This document shows, piece after piece, positions 8,008 to 15,870 of a stretch of 64,000 nt of DNA (its first letter is position 1; each line of letters begins with the position of its first letter). The stretch is from JBLUOA01 sp048060095 (GTDB lineage Bacteria; Pseudomonadota; Alphaproteobacteria; Rhodobacterales; Rhodobacteraceae). The stretch lies in contig NZ_JBLUOA010000001.1 in assembly GCF_048060095.1 (NCBI RefSeq), positions 2,087,034 to 2,151,033 on the forward strand. Reading direction: 5' to 3'. Position numbers and translations under genes: made by a program. The notes beneath the pieces are model-generated. The model saw only the letters and a program-made list of their open reading frames with translations. It was not told the origin of the DNA and ran no database searches.

Positions 8008-8196
8008 ATGTTAACGTTGCAACAAGCATTAGAACAGGGGCGACTAGACGAGTTCATCGTCCAAGCCGAGGCTGAAGGTGTCGGCCCGATAAGCGAGGCG
8101 GAGTTCGATGAAACCGCCTCGCAGGTGATTAAAACGCCGCTACAAGACGATCAAACATCAGGTTTGCCTCCCTGCGATGGTTTGCGCGGAAAGTGA
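8008..8196 (+). CDS. Small unknown protein
   Basis: 62 residues, preceded by CGAGGGAATC. It starts LTLQQALEQGRLDEFIVQAEAEG and ends in a polar, disordered tail rich in Asp, Thr and Pro. Similar short proteins with this N-terminal helix are known to me from alphaproteobacterial accessory regions, with no known function. Divergent from the AlbA_2 gene with 76 bases between. Nothing further is seen in the 190 bases after it. Confidence 0.55.
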   Translation: MLTLQQALEQGRLDEFIVQAEAEGVGPISEAEFDETASQVIKTPLQDDQTSGLPPCDGLRGK

Positions 8197-8386
8197 ACTC
8201 GTCCAGATACCGGCGCATGTGCTTGTGGCTGATCGAACCACAATTATCTGTCTGACGACACTCCAGCGGACATTGGTGGTCGCTCGTGGTCATCGCAATA
8301 CCGCAAAGTTCTCCATAATTGGTTTCTCTGCAATTACTCGAATTCTATTACCCAGCAGGTCGAATGTATTTGATAGGCATCTGGAT

Positions 8387-8986
8387 TCAGTCGAAAATCA
8401 AATGCCATGACCCAACTTTAGTTTTATGCCACTTACCACCGTGAGTTGCTGGCTTGGTTTCCCCTGTGTAAATAGTCTGAGGAACTGGTTCGTCGAACGA
8501 CACGTCAGGCGGAGGGCTAACACTAACAGGCAGCGGCTCCGGTTTGGGTTCCGGTTTTATTGCAGGTTTGCGCTCTTTGAGTGCCAGAGAAACCGCTTTG
8601 AGGTCAGCCAATTCTGAAAGGAGAGCTGTTCTCCTGTTTCCAGCATTGTCTCGGCGGGTCACAATCCGAAGATTGATAGGTCTGTTGTCAGATGGGTTGT
8701 GGTTTATATGGTCCACGTCAAAGTCCCTCGGTATCCATTTCTCTAGCGTTATCGCCGCAATGAAGCGGTGAGAAAGTATCGACTTCCTGTCGTACTTGAA
8801 CCACAGATAGTCGTGCCCCTCGCGGCTCTTGCTTCCGTTTGGTGTTTCTCCTTCGACACGTCCCGCCAAATACTCAAACGTAGTCCCGCCAATGACCTCA
8901 TCCAGCTTAGGATAGGGAATTTCATTGGAGTGCTCTGTCTCGTATTCCGTCGACAGCATGGCCTCAACGTATTCGACATCTTTCAT
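8387..8986 (-). CDS. HNH endonuclease
   Basis: 199 residues. The central part holds the beta-beta-alpha metal motif of phage HNH_3-type nucleases: SHRFIAAITLEKWIPRD, FDVDHINHNPSDNRPINLRIVTRRDNAGNRR (positions about 90-125), with the catalytic His in DHI and the following Asn residues. An N-terminal segment (DYLWFKYDRKSI) and a Pro-rich C-terminal tail (PEPKPEPLPV) flank it. These enzymes nick or cut DNA and are often homing-type passengers or packaging nucleases. No packaging genes are near, so a passenger or defence role is more likely here. Confidence 0.85.
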   Translation of the reverse strand: MKDVEYVEAMLSTEYETEHSNEIPYPKLDEVIGGTTFEYLAGRVEGETPNGSKSREGHDYLWFKYDRKSILSHRFIAAITLEKWIPRDFDVDHINHNPSDNRPINLRIVTRRDNAGNRRTALLSELADLKAVSLALKERKPAIKPEPKPEPLPVSVSPPPDVSFDEPVPQTIYTGETKPATHGGKWHKTKVGSWHLIFD

Positions 8987-9041
8987 TTGGAATTTGCTTC
9001 CTTGATCCTAGTTGTTGCAGTTACGATTTTCCGGATTTTCA

Positions 9042-9507
9042 TCAAGAGGTTGGCTGGGGCTTTAGCCCTGTGGTTGGGTCTTTTGGTTCGACCAAGTCCG
9101 TCAGCTTTAATTCCGCAATCAATATTGAGAACTCCGGGTCTGCATGAAATTCAATTTCGCCAACAAATCGCTTGGCTAACTCAATCCGCGCATTGAACTT
9201 TTCGCCTTCCGGCAATTGCTCAATTGCATTTGTTGGTGGGTTGAAGGGGTCGCGGTTGGGCATTGCATATGCCTCTGCCAATTCTAACCGTATCGCAAGA
9301 CGCTTAGACCAACCACGTTCGTCTTCATTGAGGGTTGTTTTCATGGCAAGTTCTTCGGCGTAACCAATCTGTTCCTCGGTAAAAAAAATCTACCGTAAAG
9401 TTTCCTGACGGTTCTTCTAGTTCTTCTACTTCGTCTTGCAATTTACTTTCTCCGCTTTTGGGGCAGTCTAGGGCCGCATCTGATACGTTGTCGGCAGACC
9501 AACTCAT
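9042..9507 (-). pseudogene. Unknown protein split by a +1 shift in an 8-T run
   Basis: Two reading frames join into one protein if a single base is removed from the run of eight T (minus strand; the A run at 9381-9388). Frame 1 (9507 down) gives an acidic N-terminal part ending EEPSGNFTVDFF. Frame 2 continues TEEQIGYAEELAMKTTLNED and runs to 9042 with a coherent helical sequence (RLAIRLELAEAYAM). Without the correction, frame 1 ends after a basic, unlikely tail (YRGTDWLRRRTC). The start overlaps the stop of the SRAP gene (ATGA), so the two were an operon. Either a sequencing error, a real disruption, or slippage. Function not recognised. Confidence 0.6.
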
Positions 9508-10178
9508 TCATCCGCCTTCAGTCCCTCGCCATGCCTTACGATTCTCATCCCGTCACTCGGATAGGGTCGGAGCAGCTTTGCGGCATCATCGGTGCTCCCC
9601 ATCAACCATACTTCGTATTCGCTAGGACACAGAATTACTGGCGACCTGTCAGGATGAATTGGTCTGACAATGTCATTGGCCGTAGTTGTCACAATTGTAT
9701 GAGTTTCAATTTCTACAAGCTCATCACGATAGTTGCCTTCGAATTTACGCCACAGACCCGCAAACGCAAATGGCGGTCGGTCATCAGGATGATCTGAAGC
9801 CAAGCCGAACCAATAATATGTCGCGGGCTTCCTACCCTTGGATTCGCAGAACGATGTTGCCGGGACAAGACACCGTCGCTCCTCAAAACTAGACCGCCAA
9901 TATGGAGCTGACTGCACTTTGTCGTCACGTGCGTTGTTCACGGCCTTCGGCATTATCGGCTTGCCTGTCTTCTTGGATTTTTGGGGCATCAGGAACCCCC
10001 AGTGCATATATTTCAATTCGCGCTCATTTTTTGCCGTTAGACGCACCACTGGCGCACTATACCGAGGAAATATTGCTGTTTGCGGGCGATAGTTTCCCAA
10101 GCGGTCTTGCGAGGGCTTGACGTCAAATAGTTGGCGCATCGCCTCTTGTGCCGTGGTGTTGCTAGTTAGGTTGCACAT
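9504..10178 (-). CDS. SRAP-domain protein (YedK/HMCES family)
   Basis: 224 residues. Met-Cys at the N terminus gives the catalytic Cys2 that forms a thiazolidine crosslink with abasic sites in single-stranded DNA. Family markers follow: an Asn-Ala-Arg stretch (NNARDDK), RCLVPATSFCES in place of the usual CLVPA-GFYEW, FAFAGLWRKFEG, TIVTTTANDIVRPIHPDRSPVIL with the conserved His. The protein shields abasic sites during replication and can release itself. On mobile elements and phages it probably protects element DNA. The partner gene downstream overlaps by four bases. Confidence 0.9.
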   Translation of the reverse strand: MCNLTSNTTAQEAMRQLFDVKPSQDRLGNYRPQTAIFPRYSAPVVRLTAKNERELKYMHWGFLMPQKSKKTGKPIMPKAVNNARDDKVQSAPYWRSSFEERRCLVPATSFCESKGRKPATYYWFGLASDHPDDRPPFAFAGLWRKFEGNYRDELVEIETHTIVTTTANDIVRPIHPDRSPVILCPSEYEVWLMGSTDDAAKLLRPYPSDGMRIVRHGEGLKADE

Positions 10179-10263
10179 TCCGTTATGCTAGGGTCTAGAA
10201 TATGGCACGGCAAGACCGACTACGACTAGCGTTCCTGTTTTGTTCTGATATAGAATTGCGCCT

Positions 10264-10587
10264 ATGCCCGCAGGTCGCCCACCAATTACTGCACACCCCG
10301 CAAAGCCGTTTCGAACCGTAACGGACGCTGCGAAGAATGGGGAATTGATGGTTTTACGCTGTAATCTCTGCCGTAGATGCACCCACTATTTGGCAACTGA
10401 TCTAATCGAAGTGATTGACCACAATCACCCCTGCCACATCCCGCCCTTCGAGTGCTCAAAATGCAAAACAATGGAATTTACTGACATACGCTGGCGAAGC
10501 CCATCGCCTACTGAGATTGGTGAATTGCCAATTCGGCGTCCTGCTGGTTGGCGTCGCATCTGGAAGACTGTCCTGCTTGGGAACTGA
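10264..10587 (+). CDS. Small protein with paired Cys motifs
   Basis: 107 residues. Cys pairs CNLCRRC (about 34-40) and CSKC (about 65-68) suggest a zinc ribbon. The flanking text (VLRCNLCRRCTHYLATDL, PPFECSKCKTMEF) resembles a small uncharacterised family common in Rhizobiales and Rhodobacterales islands. It stands divergent from the SRAP gene. The gene-free 245 bases after it carry the 14-bp palindrome at 10716 and the right-end GGTGGA pair. Function unknown; nucleic-acid or protein binding is an inference from the Cys pattern. Confidence 0.6.
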   Translation: MPAGRPPITAHPAKPFRTVTDAAKNGELMVLRCNLCRRCTHYLATDLIEVIDHNHPCHIPPFECSKCKTMEFTDIRWRSPSPTEIGELPIRRPAGWRRIWKTVLLGN

Positions 10588-10715
10588 GACGTTTATCACT
10601 GTCTGCCTGACACGCCGTAGTTCAAACCTCATAGGTGTGGAAAAGTCTGGGGCGAGTGTAAGCCGCTGTCCAAAATGCTAAGACCGTCAAGCAACACAGA
10701 TGGAATACTCGGCAT

Positions 10716-10729
10716 TGCAACGCGTTGCA
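10716..10729. promoter_or_regulatory. 14-bp palindrome near the right end
   Basis: TGCAACGCGTTGCA is a perfect palindrome. GCAACGGGTTGC at 6101-6112 has the same GCAAC-NN-GTTGC form. A binding site for one of the element's regulators is possible. Confidence 0.3.
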
Positions 10730-10759
10730 CCGCTCAACAGCGAAGTCTACGCGGTAGAG

Positions 10760-10778
10760 GGTGGACTGAGGGGTGGAT
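10760..10778 (+). repeat. Paired GGTGGA sites near the right att
   Basis: GGTGGAC (10760-10766) and GGTGGAT (10772-10778), 12 bases apart, mirror the pair at 2377-2395 in swapped order. Candidate integrase arm sites. Confidence 0.4.
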
Positions 10779-10831
10779 TTGATTAACGAGGTTCAGAAAA
10801 AATATTTAATTTCTGAGACTTGCAAGAAACT

Positions 10832-10848
10832 ATGGTGCCCCCACACGG
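10832..10848 (+). repeat. Right attachment repeat within tRNA-Thr
   Basis: ATGGTGCCCCCACACGG is identical to 2241-2257. It covers the tRNA acceptor 3' strand, CCA and the start of the T arm, so the tRNA stays intact after integration. Confidence 0.85.
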
Positions 10849-10908
10849 ACTCGAACCGCGGACCTACTGATTACAAATCAGTTGCTCTACCAGCTGAGCT
10901 ATAGGGGC
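10833..10908 (-). tRNA. tRNA-Thr (anticodon UGU)
   Basis: On the minus strand the 76 bases fold as a full cloverleaf. The acceptor GCCCCTA pairs with TGGGGGC; the D arm is GCTC-AGCTGGTAGA-GCA; the anticodon arm ACTGA-TTTGTAA-TCAGT carries TGT; the T arm contains GGTTCGAGTCC. The 3' CCA is encoded. It is the attachment target of the element at 2.2-10.8 kb. Confidence 0.97.
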
Positions 10909-11045
10909 AGACCGTTGAGCGGTCCTGTGTCGGACCTTCGCCAGACGAGGGCGATATAGCAGCAGTTGAACGGCAAGGGCAATGGGGGTTTTGTGGAATT
11001 TTTGGTGGTGCCGATGGCTCTGCCAAATCTTCCCGAACCGCCGCC

Positions 11046-12719
11046 CTATCTGTTTGATCGGGCGAGGATCAGAACCGCCGCCAGCCCCACGATGATGATG
11101 AGAACCGCAGCCGGCGCGGCGGTTTCGAGGTTTTCGAGCGAGGCTTCCTCATAGACGCGGGTTGATAGCGTGTTGAAGTTGAAGGGGCGCAACAGCAGGG
11201 TCGCCGGAAGCTCTTTCACGCAGTCGACGAACACCAGCAGCAGCGCCGTCGCGACGGAGCCTTTGATCAAGGGCGCGTGGACTTCGCGCAGCACGCCGCC
11301 AGCGCTTCGGCCAAGCGACCTGGCCGCCATTGGCAGACTGGGTGAGATGCGGCCCATTGCGGCGTCGGATGCGCCTTGCGCGATGGCGAAGAACCGCACT
11401 GCGTAGGCGTAGACCAAAGCGAAGGCGGAGCCGGTCATCAGCAATCCGGGATCGGACCCGCTGATCGCGAGGATGGCGTCGGCCAAGCGATGGTCGAGCC
11501 AGGCCAGAGGGATAAGGATACCAACCGCCAAAACCGCCCCGGGCGCGGCGTAGCCGATTGTCGTGACTGGCAGCAGAAGGCGCGGCAACCGCCGCCCGGT
11601 CAGCCGCACGCCGTAAACCATGAACAGTGCGGCGGCGACGGTGACGATGGCGGCTGACGCGCCGACCAGAATGGTATTCCCAAGCGCCGCCAGCAATTTC
11701 GCGTCAAGCCACAGGTCGGCATTGTCGAGCGCGTGCGCCCCGATCACAGCGGCGGGCAGCAGGAACCCAACGGCGAAGGGGATCGAACATAGCGCGGTTG
11801 CGAACCATCCCTTCGCGCCGCGCAGTTCGGCCTTCATTGTCGGGCGCTGATGCTTCGGCGCATTATGGTAGCGGTGTTTCTTGCGGCTGGTCTTTTCGAT
11901 GCCGACAAGCAGCAGGACAAGCAGCAGGACGACTCCGGCGATCTGTGCCGCGCCGCCTGCATTGTTGCTTTCCAACCAAGTGCTGAAGATGCCGGTGGTG
12001 AGGGTCTGAACCGCAAAATACTCAACCGCGCCGAAATCGGCGACCGTCTCCATCATCACGATCGCAACGCCAGCCGCAACGGCGGGGCGCGCCAGCGGCA
12101 AGCCAACCCGCAGGAAACGGGCGATTGGCCCAGCACCCAACGCCCGCGCCACCTCATAACTCGTGCCGGAATGTTCGCGAAACGCCGCGCGGGCGAGCAG
12201 GTAGACGTAAGGAAACAGCGCCCCGGTCAGTACGACGACCGCAGAACCGCGCGACCGTATCTGGGGAAACCAGTAATCGCGGGAGTTTTCCCAGCCGAAC
12301 ACATCCCGCATCGCGGTTTGAACGGGTCCGGCGTATTCCAAAAAATCGACCAACGCGTAGGCCCCGACATAGGCCGGGATCGCGAGCGGCAGCAGCAACA
12401 GCCATTCCAGCCAGCGTGACAGCGGAAACCGATACATCACCAGCAGCCAAGCCGCGCCCGTTCCGACGGCGGCGGACAATGCCCCAACCGAAAACATCAG
12501 GATCAGCGTGTTTGACAGGTATCGCGGCAGCGTGGTTGAAATCAGATGCGGCCAGATATTTTCAGTCGGATTGAACGCGATCCACACCACGGCGAGGATC
12601 GGGCAAATCACAAGCACCGCGATCATCGCTGCGCCGAACGACCAGCCGCTCATCAAACCGACCCGCAGCATTTTTGCACGGGGGACGTTTTGGTCAGACG
12701 TGGTGGGTGCGTCGGTCAT
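11046..12719 (-). CDS. Iron(III)-type ABC transporter permease
   Basis: 557 residues with about twelve predicted membrane segments in two halves, the two-module layout of FbpB/ThiP-type permeases. Each half has an EAA-type loop (VARALGAGPIARFLRVGLPLARPA and MAARSLGRSAGGVLREVHAPLIKG). The stretch DFGAVEYFAVQTLTTGIFSTWL is typical of the ferric-iron branch. It would form the inner-membrane channel for Fe3+ brought by a periplasmic binding protein. Neither the binding protein nor the ATPase is next to it, so its partners are encoded elsewhere. The substrate call rests on family resemblance. Confidence 0.85.
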   Translation of the reverse strand: MTDAPTTSDQNVPRAKMLRVGLMSGWSFGAAMIAVLVICPILAVVWIAFNPTENIWPHLISTTLPRYLSNTLILMFSVGALSAAVGTGAAWLLVMYRFPLSRWLEWLLLLPLAIPAYVGAYALVDFLEYAGPVQTAMRDVFGWENSRDYWFPQIRSRGSAVVVLTGALFPYVYLLARAAFREHSGTSYEVARALGAGPIARFLRVGLPLARPAVAAGVAIVMMETVADFGAVEYFAVQTLTTGIFSTWLESNNAGGAAQIAGVVLLLVLLLVGIEKTSRKKHRYHNAPKHQRPTMKAELRGAKGWFATALCSIPFAVGFLLPAAVIGAHALDNADLWLDAKLLAALGNTILVGASAAIVTVAAALFMVYGVRLTGRRLPRLLLPVTTIGYAAPGAVLAVGILIPLAWLDHRLADAILAISGSDPGLLMTGSAFALVYAYAVRFFAIAQGASDAAMGRISPSLPMAARSLGRSAGGVLREVHAPLIKGSVATALLLVFVDCVKELPATLLLRPFNFNTLSTRVYEEASLENLETAAPAAVLIIIVGLAAVLILARSNR

Positions 12720-12819
12720 AACGGTGCGACTACCCGAAAGCGTTTGGGCTGTCCAGAATCAGCGCGGAAGGGCCGTCGCCGTAGTTTTGCAGATCACCGC
12801 CTACGACAAGCCCGAAAAA

Positions 12820-13080
12820 TCAGGACATTCCAAGCGCTTGCTTATACATATCCAACACGGCTTCTTCTTCGGCGAGGTCTTCGGCATCACGCTTGCGCAG
12901 CGCGATGACTTTGCGCATGACCTTAGTGTCGTAGCCACGGCCTTTCGCCTCAGCCATCACCTCTTTCTGCTGCTCGGCGATGTCTTTTTTTTCGGCCTCC
13001 AGCCGTTCAAAGCGCTCAATGAACTGGCGCAATTCATCTGCGGTCACGCGATAGCTGCTGTCTGCGGAAAAATCGTTCAT
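12820..13080 (-). CDS. gapR: GapR-family nucleoid protein (DUF2312)
   Basis: 86 residues, the full family length. A coiled-coil helix pair dominates (LRQFIERFERLEAEKKDIAEQQKEV), followed by the conserved AKGRGYDTKVMRKVIALRKRD and an acidic C-terminal helix. In Caulobacter GapR binds overtwisted AT-rich DNA ahead of replication forks and helps topoisomerases. It is a near-universal alphaproteobacterial gene, here standing alone. Confidence 0.93.
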   Translation of the reverse strand: MNDFSADSSYRVTADELRQFIERFERLEAEKKDIAEQQKEVMAEAKGRGYDTKVMRKVIALRKRDAEDLAEEEAVLDMYKQALGMS

Positions 13081-13215
13081 CTGATGCCTCGTTTCATAGC
13101 TGGGAGCCTTTGACTATCCGCCCGCCGGGATCACCGCAAGGGCTTGCACATCGATGACGCATTGGATACCCGCTTTTTCGAACGACCGCTTTGGAAACGG
13201 CAAAGGAATAAGGCG

Positions 13216-13431
13216 ATGGAGGTATTGATCTGGCTTGGCGCGGCGGTGTCGCTTCTTGGCCTCGCGGGATTGATCTATTGCATCCTTCTGGCGTTTCGCG
13301 CGAAACGCGCCGGGTTGGAAGGCGAAGAAATGCGCGCGCGCCTTCAACGTGTCGTCGTGTTGAACATGGCGGCGCTGCTGGTGTCAGCCATCGGTCTGAT
13401 GATGGTGATCGTTGGGATCTTCCTTGGCTAG
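13216..13431 (+). CDS. Small membrane protein
   Basis: 71 residues from ATG 13216, preceded by AAGGAATAAGG; a longer in-frame reading from 13144 lacks such a site. Two membrane helices (LIWLGAAVSLLGLAGLIYCI and MAALLVSAIGLMMVIVGIFLG) flank a charged loop (RAKRAGLEGEEMRARLQR). The end overlaps the convergent hydratase/dehydrogenase gene by four bases. Function unknown. Confidence 0.75.
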   Translation: MEVLIWLGAAVSLLGLAGLIYCILLAFRAKRAGLEGEEMRARLQRVVVLNMAALLVSAIGLMMVIVGIFLG

Positions 13432-15527
13432 ACCGTGTTCAGCGCATCAAACCCCTGCCCGTTCTTGATAAGCTCATCAAACAGCGGCGCGGGCGTCCAG
13501 AACACATCATCCATCGCATAATCGCGCAGACGGTTTCGCACGGTCAGCAATCCGGCAAGGTCGGCGGACAACATTGGCCCGCCCCGCGCCCGCGGAAAGC
13601 CGTGGCCGTGGATCATCGCGACGTCGATGTCAGAGGGGCGGTGGGCGATCCCGCGGTCAAGCAGCCCGGCACCCTCATTTGCCATCGCAGCGAGCAGGCG
13701 GTCCTGAATCTCCGCCTGCGAGACCTCTCGCGGAACGATGCCCTTCGCCTGACGCTCAAGCGCGACGACGGCCATCACTTCGTCGTTTTCGGTGCCGGGA
13801 CTGTTTTGGGTTGCATAGTCGTAATAGCCGGCGCCGGACTTCCGCCCGAAACGTCCCAACTCGCACAGCTTATCGGTGATTTGCACCACTTTCGCGGTGG
13901 GGTCCCAAAGATGTGCCATCCGCGCACGACGGGCGAGTTCGTTATCAAGCCCGGCAGCGTCCAGCGCCTGATATGGGCCGAGGGCAAAGCCCCACGCCCG
14001 CATCGCCGCATCGATCTGGTAGGGCGTCGCGCCCTCCTCAACCAACAGATCGGCGGCGTGTCGACTGGCGGCCATCACCGCACCGCCGATAAGCCCATCC
14101 GCGATGCCTGAGCGGACCGGCGCTTTGCCCAGCCGTTTCGCCAGCGCAAAACCAGTGGCCACCACATCCGGCGCAGTCGTTGTCCCAACAACCACCTCAA
14201 CAAGTTTTGCCGACGCGCCCGGCCCGTTGAAATGCAGGCCCAACACATCCTGCGGGCGCGAGATATGCTGCGTGAGGTCATTCACATCGAGGCAAGACGT
14301 TGTCGTCACAAGAACTGCGCCCGGCTTCAGAACACCGTCGAGGTAGCCGAACACGCTTTTCTTGATGTCCATGTCTTCGGGTGTCGCTTCGATCACCATA
14401 TCCACGCTCGACAGCGCGTCATATTGTAAAACGCCGGTCAGCCGGGACAGCCGCTCTGCCGCATCATGTGCTGTCACATTGCCGCCGCTGACAAGGTGGT
14501 CATAGACCCGTTCCACCCGCCCCGTCGCATCGGCGAGCGCGGTCGCGCCGCTTTCCAGAAGCACGACGCCCAAGCCCGCATCAAGCAGCAACGCGGCCAG
14601 ATTGACCACCATCGGTTCGCGCCCGACCAGCCCGACCAGTTCGACAGGTCTGGGGGTCGCGCCCTCAAGCTCCGGTATTTTAGCAGTGCGGCGTTCGGCA
14701 AAGAACACGTGACGCAGGGCGGCGGACTGATCGGTCTCAAGGCAATCGAGGAACGCAGATTCCTCAAACCCCAGACCGCCCTCAAACGGCAGCAAAAGCG
14801 CAGCTTCAACACAATCAATGATCTTGCCCTGCGCGATCAGGGGCGAGCGGCCAAACTCCTGCCGGGCCGCTGCGATCACCTGTTCGTATTCGATGCTGTC
14901 AGCAAATCCATCACGCCGTTCTCCCGTCGGGCGACGTGCGTGCTCGGTCAGCGAGGCGGCGAACGCAATCGCGTGCGCCCGCACATCGCCGTCGGATATT
15001 TCGTCAATCAGACCAGCGCTTGCCGCCTCATCCGCCGAAATCGGACGGCCTGACAACATCATGTCAAGCGCAATGGCCGCTCCGGCCAGTCGCGGCGTGC
15101 GCTGCGTGCCCCCGGCCCCCGGCAGAATGCCAAGCGTGACCTCGGGCAACCCGACCCGCGCCCTCGGGTCCGCAATCCGGTAATGCGCCGCCAGCGCGAG
15201 TTCAAATCCCCCGCCAAGCGTCGTGCCGTGCAACGCCGCAACGACAGGCTTCGCCGATGCCTCAACCCGGTTGCAAACCTCCGGCAGCCAAGGCGAAACG
15301 AACGGTTTTCCGAACTCATCGATATCCGCACCGGCGGAGAAGGTTCTGCCGTCGCCAATAATCACGATCGCGATGGTTCGCGGATCGGCGTTCGCCTCAT
15401 CAATCGCGTCAACAAGCGCGGTTCTGACGGCCGCATTCAACGCATTCACGGGCGGATTTTGTATTGTTAGGACGGCGACACCATCCTCGACTGTCACCGT
15501 TACGGCCTGATCCATGCTCTCCCCCAC
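13428..15527 (-). CDS. Enoyl-CoA hydratase / 3-hydroxyacyl-CoA dehydrogenase fusion
   Basis: 699 residues. Residues 1-190 are a crotonase: oxyanion-hole segments and the two catalytic Glu residues in GGGFELAL (E109) and GLPEVTLGILPGAGG (E129). Residues about 295-480 are the NAD-binding and 480-690 the C-terminal dehydrogenase parts, with the catalytic His in LGLHFNGPG and Glu in VIEATPED. It would hydrate enoyl-CoA and oxidise the hydroxyacyl-CoA in beta-oxidation. The Rossmann glycine motif (normally GxGxxG) reads GLVGREP at 299-305, which is unusual. No thiolase or acyl-CoA dehydrogenase is adjacent. Confidence 0.9.
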   Translation of the reverse strand: MGESMDQAVTVTVEDGVAVLTIQNPPVNALNAAVRTALVDAIDEANADPRTIAIVIIGDGRTFSAGADIDEFGKPFVSPWLPEVCNRVEASAKPVVAALHGTTLGGGFELALAAHYRIADPRARVGLPEVTLGILPGAGGTQRTPRLAGAAIALDMMLSGRPISADEAASAGLIDEISDGDVRAHAIAFAASLTEHARRPTGERRDGFADSIEYEQVIAAARQEFGRSPLIAQGKIIDCVEAALLLPFEGGLGFEESAFLDCLETDQSAALRHVFFAERRTAKIPELEGATPRPVELVGLVGREPMVVNLAALLLDAGLGVVLLESGATALADATGRVERVYDHLVSGGNVTAHDAAERLSRLTGVLQYDALSSVDMVIEATPEDMDIKKSVFGYLDGVLKPGAVLVTTTSCLDVNDLTQHISRPQDVLGLHFNGPGASAKLVEVVVGTTTAPDVVATGFALAKRLGKAPVRSGIADGLIGGAVMAASRHAADLLVEEGATPYQIDAAMRAWGFALGPYQALDAAGLDNELARRARMAHLWDPTAKVVQITDKLCELGRFGRKSGAGYYDYATQNSPGTENDEVMAVVALERQAKGIVPREVSQAEIQDRLLAAMANEGAGLLDRGIAHRPSDIDVAMIHGHGFPRARGGPMLSADLAGLLTVRNRLRDYAMDDVFWTPAPLFDELIKNGQGFDALNTV

Positions 15528-15613
15528 GCAACAGTTGGTGGGATTATGGCAGTCCGGGAAAATAATGCAAACACCGCAAATGCTTGCGCGAGATTAGATT
15601 GCGTGGCGCGTGT

Positions 15614-15826
15614 TCAGACAGGCACATTGTCAAACATCGCCTCGGCCATCTCCTCCTCAACATTGTGGTAGAGGGATTTCAGCTTTGACGGCACAGGCTG
15701 CCCAAACGCTTTGAACTCGGCCATTTTTGCCCGCAACCGGGCCTGCACCACACGTGGATCGGCTGGTCGCCGTTCGACTTCGTCCATCAACGAAACTGCA
15801 CTTGCCTTCAGATTTTCAAAGGTCAT
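15614..15826 (-). CDS. Small unknown protein
   Basis: 70 residues, with GGGGAGAG just before the start. Predicted to be helical, with a charged middle (DPRVVQARLRAKMAEF) and an acidic end (VEEEMAEAMFDNVPV). No signal peptide or known motif. It lies between the hydratase fusion and the DksA-like gene on the same strand. Confidence 0.6.
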   Translation of the reverse strand: MTFENLKASAVSLMDEVERRPADPRVVQARLRAKMAEFKAFGQPVPSKLKSLYHNVEEEMAEAMFDNVPV

Positions 15827-15870
15827 TTAACTCTCCCCAGGGTTGGATGCTTCGGTATCGGCTCATACCG

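Larger units (their letters stand above)
2241..10848. mobile_element. Integrated element at the tRNA-Thr 3' end (about 8.6 kb)
   Basis: The interval is bounded by the perfect 17-bp repeat ATGGTGCCCCCACACGG, which at the right edge is the 3' end of tRNA-Thr including the CCA. A tyrosine integrase lies at the left end and an AlpA-type regulator downstream. Short paired GGTGGA repeats lie just inside both ends. Most genes are unknown, two contain zinc- or DNA-binding signatures, and the sequence is visibly less GC-rich than the flanks. There are no capsid, tail, relaxase or conjugation genes, so it is either a satellite-like element using a helper phage or a small genomic island. Boundaries are well supported; the biological class is an inference. 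Confidence 0.87.

Noticed and set aside
8177..8410. 77-codon frame after the small 62-residue gene
   Set aside because: No ribosome site and no protein-like pattern; it overlaps the end of the HNH gene.
11850..12419. 189-codon frame opposite the iron-type permease
   Set aside because: Antisense shadow; composition unlike real proteins and no start site.
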